A stretch of 64,000 nt of DNA, from NCBI RefSeq assembly GCF_027497215.1, contig NZ_CP114904.1:5599001-5663000 (forward strand). Direction: 5' to 3'. Source of the stretch: Micromonospora sp. WMMD812. GTDB lineage: Bacteria; Actinomycetota; Actinomycetes; Mycobacteriales; Micromonosporaceae. A program made the translations under genes and the position numbers. Under the pieces are notes generated by a model. That model saw nothing but the letters and a program-made list of their open reading frames with translations. It was not told the origin of the DNA and did not search any database. The first letter of the stretch is position 1; every line of letters begins with the position of its first letter. Below are positions 43,824-53,315 of this stretch, in pieces.

Positions 43824-44657
43824 GTGGAACTTCTGCACTCGGGCAAGGTCCGGGACGTCTATGCCGACGGCGACGACCTGATCCTGGTCGCCTCCGACCG
43901 CATCTCGATCTACGACGTGGCGCTTCCGACGCCGATCCCGGACAAGGGCCGCCTGCTCACCGCCCTGTCGCTCTGGTGGTTCGAGCAGCTGTCCGACCTG
44001 GTGCCCAACCACGTCATCTCGGCCACCGACGTGCCGGCCGAGTTCGCCGGTCGGGCCATCCGCGTCCGTCGGCTGGACATGGTGCCGGTCGAGTGCGTCG
44101 CCCGCGGCTACCTCACCGGTGGCGGCCTCAGGGAGTACGAGCGCACCGGCGCGGTGTCCGGCGTAGCGCTGCCGCGGGGCCTGGGCGAGGCGTCGATCCT
44201 GCCCGAGCCGATCTTCACTCCGTCGACCAAGGCGCCGGTCGGCGAGCACGACGAGCCGATCACCTTCGCCGACGTGGTGGCCAAGGTCGGTGAGGCGACC
44301 GCCGAGCGGCTGCGCCAGATCACGATCGACGTCTACCGGCGTGGCGCGGAGATCGCCGCGGACCGGGGCATCCTGGTCGCCGATACCAAGATCGAACTGG
44401 GCTGGGCGCCGGACGGCAGCCTGGTCCTGGCCGACGAGCTGCTGACTTCCGACTCCTCCCGGTTCTGGCCCGCCGAGTCGTACCAGCCGGGGCGGGCGCA
44501 GTTCTCCTACGACAAGCAGTACGTGCGGGACTGGGCCACCAGCAGCGGCTGGAACAAGCAGGCGCCCGCACCGGAGATGCCGGCCGAGGTGGTCGAGGCG
44601 ACCCGGGCCCGCTACGTCGACGTCTACGAGACGCTCACCGGCAACAGCTGGGAGTGA
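43824..44657 (+). CDS. purC: SAICAR synthase (phosphoribosylaminoimidazole-succinocarboxamide synthase)
   Basis: A 277-residue enzyme joining CAIR and aspartate with ATP, step 8 of IMP synthesis. Signatures include LHSGKVRDVYADGDDL at the start, SDRISIYDV, VECVARGYLTGGGLREY, LADTKIELGW (as VADTKIELGW) and LADELLTSDSSRFWP. GTG 43824 starts the family consensus and has no clear ribosome site. It stands apart from other purine genes in this window. Length matches the short bacterial form. Confidence 0.96.
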   Translation: MELLHSGKVRDVYADGDDLILVASDRISIYDVALPTPIPDKGRLLTALSLWWFEQLSDLVPNHVISATDVPAEFAGRAIRVRRLDMVPVECVARGYLTGGGLREYERTGAVSGVALPRGLGEASILPEPIFTPSTKAPVGEHDEPITFADVVAKVGEATAERLRQITIDVYRRGAEIAADRGILVADTKIELGWAPDGSLVLADELLTSDSSRFWPAESYQPGRAQFSYDKQYVRDWATSSGWNKQAPAPEMPAEVVEATRARYVDVYETLTGNSWE

Positions 44658-44699
44658 CCGCGGCGCGGGCGGGGTCGCCGGCCGCCGCCCGCCGTACCG

Positions 44700-45422
44700 T
44701 CACTGCCCGACCTTGATCCCCGGTTCGCCGGCCACGAACTGGATGGTGTGCCGGGGCGCCACGCCCGGCCGGTCCGGCGCACGCCGCCGGCCCATCGGCA
44801 GGACCACCCGCCGGTACGCGGACTCCAGCAGCATCGCCGTGGCCGTGTACCAGGCCAGCACGGCCGAGGCGATGAAGAAATAGGCGCCCAGCGTCCGCCA
44901 GCCCGAGATGTCGGCGAGCTGACCGATCGCCTGGCTGGTCGAGCCGGCGGCGAGCGCGATCAGGGTGAGGGCGAGGCTGAGGTTCTCCGCCAGCGCGGCC
45001 AGCGCGCCGGACCAGGTGATCGCCGCGAGCGCGATGAACCAGTAGCCGAGCGCCACGAAGGGGGTCGGCGGGGTCAGCGCCCCGACCGCGACCAGCAGGA
45101 AGAGCACTCCGTACGCGAGCCAGAAGGCCCCCCAGATCCCGTGCATCGCGGTGGCCAGGCCGTCGCGGGCCCGGTAGGCCCACATCCCGGCGAGGAACTG
45201 CGCGAGGCCGCCGGTGAGCGCGGCGAAGGGGAACAGGAAGGTCGGCGTGTCCGTGTTGCCGTACCAGCCGGCCAGGTTCGCCGCCACGACGAAGGTGGCG
45301 GCGGCGAAGCCGAACAGGCCCAGGATCGAGGGCGCGGCGACCGGCTGCAACGAGATCTGTGCGTGGTTCCGCCAGAATTCGAACTCGCCGTCCTGGGACG
45401 GCGCGTGGCCCATGCGTGACAT
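44700..45422 (-). CDS. Acetate-uptake-type transporter (GPR1/FUN34/SatP family)
   Basis: A 240-residue membrane protein with six hydrophobic helices. The family motif near the N-terminus reads SLQPVAAPSILGLFGFAAAT, close to the NPAPLGL pattern of SatP/YaaH proteins. These transport acetate or succinate with protons. ATG 45422 has a strong ribosome site (GGAGGAGG) upstream on this strand. No acs or glyoxylate gene is near. Confidence 0.82.
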   Translation of the reverse strand: MSRMGHAPSQDGEFEFWRNHAQISLQPVAAPSILGLFGFAAATFVVAANLAGWYGNTDTPTFLFPFAALTGGLAQFLAGMWAYRARDGLATAMHGIWGAFWLAYGVLFLLVAVGALTPPTPFVALGYWFIALAAITWSGALAALAENLSLALTLIALAAGSTSQAIGQLADISGWRTLGAYFFIASAVLAWYTATAMLLESAYRRVVLPMGRRRAPDRPGVAPRHTIQFVAGEPGIKVGQ

Positions 45423-45572
45423 GCGAGCCTCCTCCCGGCGGCGGGCCTGCCGGCCCGCCGAGCAGTAGCCGCGCCTACCCGGTGCGGGGCCGCCCACACC
45501 TGGCGCCGGCCGGCGGCAGCCCTCCGAGCGATGGTCGGTGCGGCGCGGCGGCGGTGGCCGGGAGCGGGTGGG

Positions 45573-47057
45573 TCACTCCACCCAGTCGAGGGTGCGCTGC
45601 ACCGCCTTGTGCCAGTTGCGCAGCTCCCGGTCGCGGTGCGCCGGATCCATCCCCGGCGTCCATTCGGCGTCAGAGCGCCACTGCGCGCGCAGGGTGGCCA
45701 GGTCGGTCCAGAAGCCGACCGCCAGGCCGGCCGCGTACGCCGCGCCGAGGCAGGTGGTCTCGGTGATCCGGGAGCGGACCACCGGCACGTCGAGCACGTC
45801 GGCGAGGAACTGCATCAGCAGCTGGTTGCCGGTCATCCCGCCGTCCACCCGGAGCCGGCGTAGCGCCACGTCCGAGTCGGCGTTCATCGCGTCGACCACC
45901 TCGCGGGTCTGCCAGGCCGAGGCCTCCAGCACCGCCCGGGCCAGATGCCCCTTGGTGATGTAGCCGGTCAGCCCGGCGATCACCCCGCGCGCGTCGCTGC
46001 GCCAGTGCGGCGCGAAGAGCCCGGAGAAGGCGGGCACCACGTAGCAGCCGCCGTTGTCGTCGACGGAACGGGCAAGCTCCTCCACCTCGGGCGCGGTCGA
46101 GATCAGGCCGAGGTTGTCCCGCAGCCACTGGACCAGCGAGCCGGTCACCGCGATCGCGCCCTCCAGCGCGTACGCGGCCGGCTGCCCGGCGATCCGGTAG
46201 GCGACCGTGGTGAGCAGGCCGTGCGACGACGCGACCGGGCTGGCCCCGGTGTTGAGCAGCAGGAAGCTGCCGGTGCCGTACGTGCACTTCGCCTCGCCGG
46301 GCTGGAAGCAGGTCTGCCCGAACAGGGCCGCCTGCTGGTCGCCGAGCGCGCTGGCCACCGGCACGCCGGCGAGCACCCCGGTGGCCGTCCCGTAGACCTC
46401 GGCGGAGCCGCGGATCTCCGGCAGCATCGCGGCCGGCACGCCCATCGCGTCGAGCAGGTCGGCGTCCCAGTCCAGCGTGCCCAGGTCCATCAGCATGGTC
46501 CGGCTGGCGTTGGTCACGTCCGTGACGTGCCGGCCGGTCAGCTTCCAGATCAACCAGCTGTCCATCGTGCCGAAGAGCACCTCGCCGGCCTCGGCCCGCG
46601 CCCGCAGCCCGTCGACGTGCTCCAGCAGCCAGCGCAGCTTCGGGCCGGCGAAGTAGGTGGCCAGCGGCAGGCCGGTGCGGGCGCGGATCCGCTCCTCGCC
46701 GTACGCCCGGTCGAGCTCGCGCAGCTGCGGCCCGGTCCGGGTGTCCTGCCAGACGATGGCGTTGGCCACCGGGCGGCCGGTGACCCGGTCCCAGACGACG
46801 GTGGTCTCCCGTTGGTTGGTGATGCCGACGGCCGCCAGCCCGGCGGCGTCGGTGCCGGCGGCGTCCAGCGCCTCCCGGACCACCTGCTCGACGTTCGCCC
46901 AGATCTCCTCGGCGTCGTGCTCGACCCAGCCCGGTCGGGGGAAGATCTGCCGGTGTTCCCGCTGCGCCACGGAGACGATCTCCCCGGCCCGGTCGAAGAC
47001 GATGCACCGCGAGGAGGTGGTGCCCTGATCGATGGCGGCGACGTACTGTCCGGTCAC
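45573..47057 (-). CDS. glpK: Glycerol kinase
   Basis: A 494-residue FGGY kinase. It begins [20 protein letters not shown], includes [23 protein letters not shown], the FGGY signature ([16 protein letters not shown]) and [20 protein letters not shown]. It phosphorylates glycerol to glycerol-3-phosphate. There is no glpF or glpD alongside. TACGGT (47069-47064) is 6 bases before the GTG, so the transcript is leaderless. It diverges from the prs-like gene with 111 bases between. Confidence 0.96.
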   Translation of the reverse strand: MTGQYVAAIDQGTTSSRCIVFDRAGEIVSVAQREHRQIFPRPGWVEHDAEEIWANVEQVVREALDAAGTDAAGLAAVGITNQRETTVVWDRVTGRPVANAIVWQDTRTGPQLRELDRAYGEERIRARTGLPLATYFAGPKLRWLLEHVDGLRARAEAGEVLFGTMDSWLIWKLTGRHVTDVTNASRTMLMDLGTLDWDADLLDAMGVPAAMLPEIRGSAEVYGTATGVLAGVPVASALGDQQAALFGQTCFQPGEAKCTYGTGSFLLLNTGASPVASSHGLLTTVAYRIAGQPAAYALEGAIAVTGSLVQWLRDNLGLISTAPEVEELARSVDDNGGCYVVPAFSGLFAPHWRSDARGVIAGLTGYITKGHLARAVLEASAWQTREVVDAMNADSDVALRRLRVDGGMTGNQLLMQFLADVLDVPVVRSRITETTCLGAAYAAGLAVGFWTDLATLRAQWRSDAEWTPGMDPAHRDRELRNWHKAVQRTLDWVE

Positions 47058-47154
47058 GGCAGCACCGTACCGTCAGCGGCGGCGCCGCGCCGACCGCCGC
47101 GACGGCGTTCCGCGCGCTCGGACCACCGTGCGCGTGGCGACCGGGGGACGACCG

Positions 47155-47169
47155 TACGATGTGCAGACG
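47155..47169 (+). promoter_or_regulatory. Leaderless -10 of the prs-like gene
   Basis: TACGAT (47155-47160) is 8 bases before the GTG at 47169. Confidence 0.6.
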
Positions 47170-48107
47170 TGCGTGACATCGCCGTCTTCAGCGGAACCGC
47201 CCATCCCGAGCTCGCCGCCGAGATCTGCACCCAGCTGGGCGTGCCGCTGCACCCCGTGCGGGTGTCCCGATTCGCCAACGACTGCCTGGAAGTGCAGTTG
47301 CAGGCCAACTGCCGCGAGCGGGACGTGTTCCTCATCCAGCCCCTGGTGCCGCCGGTGCAGGAGCACCTGGTCGAGCTGCTGCTCATGATCGACGCGGCAC
47401 GCGGCGCCTCCGCCGGCCGGATCACCGTGGTGCTGCCGCACTACGCGTACGCCCGGTCGGACAAGAAGGACGCGCCCCGGATCTCGATCGGCGCCCGGCT
47501 GGTCGCCGACCTGCTCACCTCGGCCGGGGCGGACCGGGTGCTGGCCATGACGCTGCACTCGCCCCAGGTGCACGGCTTCTTCAGCGTGCCGGTCGACCAT
47601 CTGCACGCGCTGCGCGAGTTGGCCCGGCATTTCCGGCGCTACGACCTCAGCAACAGCGTGGTCGTGTCGCCCGACCTGGGTAACGCGAAGGAGGCCGCGG
47701 CGTTCGCCCGGATGCTCGGCACGCCGGTGGCCGCCGGCGCGAAGCAGCGGTTCAGCGACGACAAGGTCACCATCAGCGCGGTGATCGGCGACGTGGCCGA
47801 CCGGGACGTCATCGTGCTGGACGACGAGATCGCGAAGGGCAGCACGGTGATCGAGCTGATGGACCACCTTCGCGAGCGGAAGGTGCGCTCTATCCGGCTG
47901 GCCTGCACGCACGGCCTCTTCTCCGGCGACGCGCTGCACCGGCTCAGCGACCAGGAGGGCGTGCTGGAGATCGTCTGCACCAACACCGTTCCGATCCCGG
48001 CCGAGAAGCGGGTGCCGAAGCTGCGGGTGCTCTCGGTGGCGCCGGCACTGGCCGAGGCGATGCGGCGGATCCACAACGGCGAGTCGGTCAGCGCGCTCTT
48101 CGCCTGA
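47169..48107 (+). CDS. Ribose-phosphate pyrophosphokinase-like protein
   Basis: A 312-residue member of the PRPP synthetase family, usual length ~310-325. The N-terminus (DIAVFSGTAHPELAAEI), the ATP-binding LPHYAYARSDKK and TLHSPQVHGFFSVPVDHL are clear homologues of Prs blocks. The ribose-5-phosphate loop, normally VDDMIDTAGT-like, is LDDEIAKGST here, so it keeps the first two acidic residues but not the next. It may be a second, divergent Prs rather than the housekeeping enzyme. Divergent from glpK. Confidence 0.88.
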   Translation: MRDIAVFSGTAHPELAAEICTQLGVPLHPVRVSRFANDCLEVQLQANCRERDVFLIQPLVPPVQEHLVELLLMIDAARGASAGRITVVLPHYAYARSDKKDAPRISIGARLVADLLTSAGADRVLAMTLHSPQVHGFFSVPVDHLHALRELARHFRRYDLSNSVVVSPDLGNAKEAAAFARMLGTPVAAGAKQRFSDDKVTISAVIGDVADRDVIVLDDEIAKGSTVIELMDHLRERKVRSIRLACTHGLFSGDALHRLSDQEGVLEIVCTNTVPIPAEKRVPKLRVLSVAPALAEAMRRIHNGESVSALFA

Positions 48108-48121
48108 GCTGCCGGCCGGCC

Positions 48122-48169
48122 GGGCCGTGTGTCGGGCGGGCCGTGTGTCGGGCGGGCCATGCGCCGGGC
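48122..48169. repeat. Three tandem 16-bp repeats
   Basis: Units at 48122-48137 and 48138-48153 are identical and 48154-48169 differs at three positions. They lie between the convergent prs-like and anti-sigma genes. Confidence 0.7.
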
Positions 48170-48172
48170 GGG

Positions 48173-48634
48173 TCAGTCGGGCTGCGGGATCGGCGTGACC
48201 GTGCTGATGGCGGTGGCGATCCGGACGACGGTGCCGGCTTCGCCGCTCGCGACCTCCATGCTGTCGCTGAGCTGCCGGGCCAGCCAGAGGCCCCAGCCCC
48301 CCGCGGTGTCCGGCTCCGGGCGGCTCCGGTCGCCCAGCCGCTGGGCACTGATCCCGTGCCCGTGGTCGGCGACCTCGCAGACCAGCCGCTCGTCCCGCCG
48401 CCACAGCCGCAGCGAGCCGCGCCCGCCACCGTGCCGCACCGCGTTGGTGATCAGCTCGTTGACCGCGAGCACGAAGTCGTCCAGGCGCTGGCCGCGTAGC
48501 CCTGCCGCGTGCGCGCAGGAGGTGACCGAGTGACGCAGCTCGGTCACCTGGGCCTGGTCGAAGGCCTCGGTGATCAGGAGGGAGGGTTCGATGGGCACAA
48601 CCGTACGTGGTGCGTCGGGGTCGGTGTTCGTCAT
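48173..48634 (-). CDS. RsbW/SpoIIAB-type anti-sigma ATPase
   Basis: A 153-residue HATPase_c_2 protein. N box NELITNAVRHGGG, G1 box DHGHGI and G2 box GGWGLWLARQLSD are intact, so ATP binding is expected. Such proteins bind and inactivate sigma-B-type factors or phosphorylate anti-antagonists. The partner sigma is not in the window. It is divergent from the MacS-type kinase. No zinc or sensor domain is present. Confidence 0.88.
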   Translation of the reverse strand: MTNTDPDAPRTVVPIEPSLLITEAFDQAQVTELRHSVTSCAHAAGLRGQRLDDFVLAVNELITNAVRHGGGRGSLRLWRRDERLVCEVADHGHGISAQRLGDRSRPEPDTAGGWGLWLARQLSDSMEVASGEAGTVVRIATAISTVTPIPQPD

Positions 48635-48754
48635 GGGCCCGTCCGGACAGCGGATCTAGGAGTCATTCGCGGCATTTCCACCGTACGTCAGGCTTTCCCG
48701 GCCCGCATCACGCGGGCCCTCCGGTCGCGGGTGCCCTGTGGCATCGTGGCGGCC

Positions 48755-49879
48755 ATGCCGTCGTCGCCGGGTGGTCTCGAGGTGCCGCTGTGGCGTGCCC
48801 TCGCGGTGTTCCGGGTGGCCTCCCTGGCGTACGTCTGCGTGCTGGCCGTGCGCGACGCCGACCGGTACGCCCACCCGCTCGCCGCGGCCGGGTTGGTCCT
48901 GGCGATGGTCGCCTGGACCGGGGTGACCGCCTTCGGCTACGCCCGCCCGGCCTGGCGGGCCTGGCCGCTGCTCCTCGCCGATCTCGGGGTGGTGTTGGCG
49001 ATCATGTTCGCCACCCCCTGGGTGATCGGCCGGGAGGCGTTGCACGCCGGGGTGCCGACCCTCGCGGTGGCGTGGCTCGCCGGCCCGGTGCTCGCCTGGG
49101 CCGTCTCCGGAGGCCGGCGGCGTGGCACCGTGGCCGCCCTGGTGATCGGCGGCGCCGACCTCGCCACCCGGGAGCGGATCAGCCAGTCGTCGCTCACCGG
49201 CGTCATCCTGATCCTGCTCGCCGGCGTGGTGGTCGGGCACGTCGCGCGGCTGGCGGTCACCGCGGAGGAGCGACTGCACCGGGCGGTGGAGCTCGAGGCG
49301 GCCACCCGGGAACGGGAGCGGCTGGCCCGGGACATCCACGACTCGGTGCTCCAGGTGCTCGCCCTGGTGCAGCGGCGCGGCGCGCACCTGCCGGGGGAGG
49401 CGGGGGAGTTGGCCCGGCTCGCCGGCGAGCAGGAGGCCGCGCTGCGGGCGCTGATCGCCGGGGCGGCCCCGCCGGCGGCGACCGACGACGGCCCGGTCGA
49501 CCTGCGTGCCCTGCTCGGCCGGTACGCCGCCGCGACGGTCTCGGTCTCCGCGCCGGCCACGCCGGTGCCGCTGCCCGGGCCGGTGGCGCGCGAGTTGGCC
49601 GTCGCGACGGCGGCGGCCCTGGACAACGTGGCACGGCACGCCGGTGGGCGGGCCTGGGTGCTGATCGAGGACGAGGGAGCGACGGTGACCGTTTCGGTAC
49701 GCGACGAGGGGCCGGGCATCCCGGACGGCCGGCTGGCCGAGGCGGCGGCGCAGGGCCGGCTCGGGGTGGCGCAGTCCATCCGCGGCCGGGTGGCCGACCT
49801 GGGCGGTACGGCGCGGATCGTCTCGACGGCCGGCGCCGGGACCGAGGTCGAACTGACCGTGCCGAGGGCCGGCCGGTGA
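48755..49879 (+). CDS. macS: MacS-family sensor histidine kinase
   Basis: A 374-residue sensor kinase. The N-terminal membrane region begins LEVPLWRALAVFRVASLAY and has five or so helices, typical of the MacS (DUF5931) family. The HisKA_3 box RLARDIHDSVLQVLALVQRR has the phospho-accepting His at residue 195, and the ATPase domain follows (AALDNVARHA, DEGPGIPDGR). MacRS in Streptomyces affects morphology and antibiotic production. CATCGT is 7 bases before the ATG. The stop overlaps the regulator start (GTGA). Confidence 0.85.
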   Translation: MPSSPGGLEVPLWRALAVFRVASLAYVCVLAVRDADRYAHPLAAAGLVLAMVAWTGVTAFGYARPAWRAWPLLLADLGVVLAIMFATPWVIGREALHAGVPTLAVAWLAGPVLAWAVSGGRRRGTVAALVIGGADLATRERISQSSLTGVILILLAGVVVGHVARLAVTAEERLHRAVELEAATRERERLARDIHDSVLQVLALVQRRGAHLPGEAGELARLAGEQEAALRALIAGAAPPAATDDGPVDLRALLGRYAAATVSVSAPATPVPLPGPVARELAVATAAALDNVARHAGGRAWVLIEDEGATVTVSVRDEGPGIPDGRLAEAAAQGRLGVAQSIRGRVADLGGTARIVSTAGAGTEVELTVPRAGR

Positions 49880-50550
49880 GCGGGCCGGTGCGGGTGATGG
49901 TGGTCGACGACCACCCGATGTGGCGGGAGGGCGTGGCCCGCGACCTGACCGAGGCCGGGCACCTGGTGGTGGCCACGACCGGCGAGGGCCGGCAGGCGGT
50001 GCGGGTGGCGGCCGCCGCGCGGCCCGACGTGGTGGTGCTGGACCTGCAACTGCCGGACATCTCCGGTGTCGAGGTGATCCGAGGGCTGCGCGCCACGTTG
50101 CCGCGGGTGCGGGTGCTGATGCTCTCGGCCAGTGGTGAGCAGCAGAGCGTCCTGGACGCGGTCAAGGCCGGCGCGACCGGCTACCTGGTGAAGTCCGCCG
50201 CGCCGGCCGAGTTCCTGGACGCGGTGCGCCGTACGGCGGACGGGGAGCCCGTCTTCACCCCCGGCCTGGCCGGCCTCGTCCTCGGCGAGTACCGGCGGCT
50301 CGCGGCGGCGCCGCCGCCGGCCGGCCCGGACGCCGCCCCGGCCGCTGGAGGGGCGCCGCAACTCACCGACCGGGAGACCGAGGTGCTGCGGCTGGTGGCA
50401 AAGGGGCTGTCCTACAAGCAGATCGCCCAGCGGCTCGGGCTCTCGCACCGGACGGTGCAGAACCACGTGCAGAACACGCTGGGCAAGTTGCAGCTGCACA
50501 ACCGGGTCGAGCTGACCCGGTACGCGATCGAGCGGGGCCTGGACGACTGA
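49876..50550 (+). CDS. macR: MacR-type NarL/LuxR response regulator
   Basis: A 224-residue response regulator. The receiver has DDHPMWREGV, the phosphorylated Asp in VVLDLQLPD and the Lys in YLVKSAAP; the C-terminal LuxR helix-turn-helix is LTDRETEVLRLVAKGLSYKQ then RTVQNHVQNTLGKL. A Pro/Ala linker separates the domains. Its GTG overlaps the kinase stop, so both are translated together. Likely partner of the MacS-type kinase upstream. Confidence 0.92.
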   Translation: MSGPVRVMVVDDHPMWREGVARDLTEAGHLVVATTGEGRQAVRVAAAARPDVVVLDLQLPDISGVEVIRGLRATLPRVRVLMLSASGEQQSVLDAVKAGATGYLVKSAAPAEFLDAVRRTADGEPVFTPGLAGLVLGEYRRLAAAPPPAGPDAAPAAGGAPQLTDRETEVLRLVAKGLSYKQIAQRLGLSHRTVQNHVQNTLGKLQLHNRVELTRYAIERGLDD

Positions 50551-50605
50551 GCCCGGCGGCGACGGTCGGTCGGATCGGCGCCTGCGGGCCGGCGTGGGCG
50601 GCCGG

Positions 50606-51178
50606 TCAGACCGAGTGCGGCGGTTGGGTCTCGTGGACGGCCAGCTCCTCGGCGGTCGCCCCGCCACCGGCCGAGCCGGCGTCGTACGCCACGTTGTCGG
50701 TCTCCTGGTCGGTGTGCGCCCCCTCGTCCGGTTCCACGATCCGGCCGACGGTGGCGTCGGCGACCGTGCCGAGCTGGCCGTGGTCGTAGATGGAGACCGG
50801 AGAGTTCGGGTCCGAGGTGGGGCCCGGGTCGATCACGTCGGCGTCGAGTTGGGCCTGCGCCGCGGCCTCGTCGCTGGTCGCCTCGGCCGCGATGTCCGGG
50901 TCGATCGGGCCGGCCAGCGGGTCGTCGACCGGACGCTCGTAGCGCTCCCGCTCGAGCTTGTAGTCCAGCGACTCACCGTCGAGCTGCTCGTCGGCGGTGG
51001 TCCCGAACCGGTCCACCGCGACCGGCGTCCGGTCGGCCGGCAGCTGGGCCGGGTCCGGGCCGTCCGCCTCGCGACCGGTCAGCACGTCGTCGTTCGCGGT
51101 CGAGTCGTCGTCGGCGGTCTGCGGCAGGCCGTCAGCCTCCGGATCGGACACGGGGGTCGGGTACTCGTCGTCGCGCAT
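50606..51178 (-). CDS. DUF5709-family acidic protein
   Basis: A 190-residue, strongly acidic, probably disordered protein. It matches DUF5709 by the repeated pattern LDGESLDYKLERERYE and DPLAGPIDPD. No enzyme motif or membrane segment. Function unknown; often annotated as a conserved actinobacterial protein. ATG 51178 is followed by RDDEYPTPVSDPEADG. A short stretch at 51201-51220 upstream partly resembles the 29-bp dispersed repeat. Confidence 0.85.
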   Translation of the reverse strand: MRDDEYPTPVSDPEADGLPQTADDDSTANDDVLTGREADGPDPAQLPADRTPVAVDRFGTTADEQLDGESLDYKLERERYERPVDDPLAGPIDPDIAAEATSDEAAAQAQLDADVIDPGPTSDPNSPVSIYDHGQLGTVADATVGRIVEPDEGAHTDQETDNVAYDAGSAGGGATAEELAVHETQPPHSV

Positions 51179-51286
51179 GACGGATCTCTACCCACTCGAC
51201 CCGTCGATCATGCAGTAGGGCCGCGCCGCGAAAGCCGTAAAACGGGATCTACCGCTCACCACGACCGCCGGTTCGGCGGGGCCGGG

Positions 51287-52084
51287 TCAGGGTGCGGGTT
51301 GGTCGGCGGGGTCGAGGACGCACCAGACGACCTTGCCGTCCGGGACCGGGCTGGTGCCCCAGCGCCGGGCCACCGTGTCGATCAGGAGCAGGCCCCGGCC
51401 GCCGGTCGACGTCAGCGGGGCCAGTCCCGCGAAGGTCGGCTGCCGCGACGAGTGGTCACGGACGGCGAGGTGCAACTGCACGCCGTCGGGGGCGAGCCGC
51501 ACCGTCATCGGGGTACGGGCGTGCGCCACCACGTTGTTGACCATCTCGGTGACCGCGATCGTGCCCGGCTCGCTGAGCTCCGGCACCCCCCACCGCCGGC
51601 AGCCGTCGGCGACCAGTTCGCGGGCCTGGCGCGCGGCACCGAGCGCCGGGGCGAGGTCGGTGTTGAGCACCGCCGCCATAGGGGACGCCGCCAGCGCGGC
51701 CATCGCCCCGTCCAGGGTGGGCCAGACCGGCACCCCGGCCAGCGCCGGATCCGGTCGGCCGGTGTTGCCGGGGTCGCAGACCAGCAGGCCCGCCGCCGGC
51801 CAGTCGGCGACCTCCCGGTGCACCTCGGCGAGGACGCCGACGGCGGCCGGGTCGGTGACGCGCAGGCCGGTCAGGTCGGCCACCACCGGGCCGGGCCGCT
51901 CGCAGAGCCGGGTGAGCAGAGCGTCGCGGACGACGTCGGCGTTGGCGAAATCGAGCACCCCGGTGAGCCGGACCACCGGGCCGGACTCGTCCGTCTCCAC
52001 CAGGCATCGCGCGTCCGTCGGCATGATCGCCCCATTGTGCCGGTGGGTCATTGCCCGCGCATCCGCCCGCTCGGTCCGGCTCAT
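51287..52084 (-). CDS. STAS anti-sigma antagonist fused to an HATPase_c_2 domain
   Basis: A 265-residue two-domain protein. Residues ~35-130 are a STAS-like domain (VVRLTGVLDFANADVVRDAL ... DLTGLRVTDPAAVGVL), although the phosphorylatable Ser is not obvious (VTDPAAV). Residues ~170-260 are an ATPase domain with N box TEMVNNVVAHA and G2 box GGRGLLLIDTVA. Both halves of an anti-sigma switch are thus in one chain. Its ATG overlaps the stop of the SDR gene upstream, giving translational coupling. Confidence 0.85.
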   Translation of the reverse strand: MSRTERADARAMTHRHNGAIMPTDARCLVETDESGPVVRLTGVLDFANADVVRDALLTRLCERPGPVVADLTGLRVTDPAAVGVLAEVHREVADWPAAGLLVCDPGNTGRPDPALAGVPVWPTLDGAMAALAASPMAAVLNTDLAPALGAARQARELVADGCRRWGVPELSEPGTIAVTEMVNNVVAHARTPMTVRLAPDGVQLHLAVRDHSSRQPTFAGLAPLTSTGGRGLLLIDTVARRWGTSPVPDGKVVWCVLDPADQPAP

Positions 52085-53082
52085 CAGCGGTCCGTCCGGT
52101 TGCGGCGGGTGCGGGCGGCCATCGTGCCGACCGCGGTGCCGGCGGCGGCGAGACCGAACGCGGCGGTCATCCGCACCAGTTGCCGGCGCCGGCCGTGCCA
52201 CCCGCCCTCCCGGCGGCCCTCCGCGTCCGGCCGGAACACGTTGCCGCTGCTGTCCGGGCGGGTGCCCGGCCCGAACTGGGTCCGGTGCACGTACCAGCCG
52301 AGCACGCGCTCCGCGAGCGTCGGGGCGAGCCGCCACTGGAGGCCGATCAACCGGGCCGCGCCCCCCGCGTACGCCTCGCGGCGTGGCCGCCGGAGCAGCC
52401 GGACGATCGTCGCCGCCACCGTCTCGGGCGGGTAGACCGGGGGCGGCGGCAGCAGCTCCCGGCCGGTGTGGTTCGCCGCGTGCCGGAAGAACGGGGTGTC
52501 GATGGTGGCCGGCAGGACCGTGCAGATCGAGATGTTGCCCCGGCCGGTGACCCGCAGTTCCTGGCGGACCGTGTCGGCCAGGCCCCGGATGCCGTGCTTG
52601 GTGGCGTTGTACGGCGACTGGTACGGCATCGCCACCTCGGCCAGCACCGAGGCGTTGTTGACCACCACCCCGCCCCCGGCGGCGCCCAGGTGCGGCAGTG
52701 CGGCCCGGATGCCGTGCAGTGTGCCGAGCAGGTTCACCTCCAGCACCCGGCGGAACTCGGCCACCGGGATCTCGTCGAAGAGCCCGACGGCGCCCACGGC
52801 GGCGTTGTTGACCCAGCCGTCGATCCGGCCGAACTCGGCCGCCGCCCGGTCGGCCAGCCGCTCCACCGAGGCGGCGTCGGTGACGTCCGTCGGTACGACC
52901 AAGGCCCGGCCGCCCAGCTCCCGGCACCGCTGCGCCACCCGGGTCAGGGCGGACTCGCTCCGGGCGGCCAGCACGAGAGCGGCGCCCCGCCGGGCCAGCG
53001 CGTACGCGGTGGCGGTGCCGATCCCGCTGGAGGCGCCAGTGATCACCACGGTGGCGGCGTCGAGGCTGCGGGTGAGAGGCAT
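52084..53082 (-). CDS. SDR-family oxidoreductase with C-terminal membrane helix
   Basis: A 332-residue short-chain dehydrogenase. TGASSGIG (NAD(P) loop), NNAAVG, catalytic Ser in NNASVLAE and YNATK are all present, so it should be active. A C-terminal extension carries one hydrophobic helix (AAFGLAAAGTAVGTMAA), suggesting membrane association. ATG 53082 is chosen as the family-consistent start; ATG 53142 would add 20 residues. The substrate is unknown. It shares an operon with the STAS-ATPase fusion. Confidence 0.9.
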   Translation of the reverse strand: MPLTRSLDAATVVITGASSGIGTATAYALARRGAALVLAARSESALTRVAQRCRELGGRALVVPTDVTDAASVERLADRAAAEFGRIDGWVNNAAVGAVGLFDEIPVAEFRRVLEVNLLGTLHGIRAALPHLGAAGGGVVVNNASVLAEVAMPYQSPYNATKHGIRGLADTVRQELRVTGRGNISICTVLPATIDTPFFRHAANHTGRELLPPPPVYPPETVAATIVRLLRRPRREAYAGGAARLIGLQWRLAPTLAERVLGWYVHRTQFGPGTRPDSSGNVFRPDAEGRREGGWHGRRRQLVRMTAAFGLAAAGTAVGTMAARTRRNRTDR

Positions 53083-53315
53083 TCTTCGCCGGTACCCCCG
53101 GCCGGGGTGGGTCATGCCGGCGAGATCCGGTCGGATCACCACGCACCGTGATCATCATGTGAGGATCGGGGGCGCCGAGTGATTGTCGTGGCGCAAGTGT
53201 CTGCGGCACCTGCCGGGCTCTTCCCGATCTGCCAGGTTTCGGCTTACGGGGTCGTGGTTAATGGGACCCTCTGACCGGGAGGACCACCGCTGGAAAGATC
53301 GCATGGAGGTGACGC

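Noticed and set aside
51201..51220. Third copy of the 29-bp dispersed repeat
   Set aside because: Only about 13 bases match (CCCGTCGATCATG) before it diverges; may be chance or a decayed copy.
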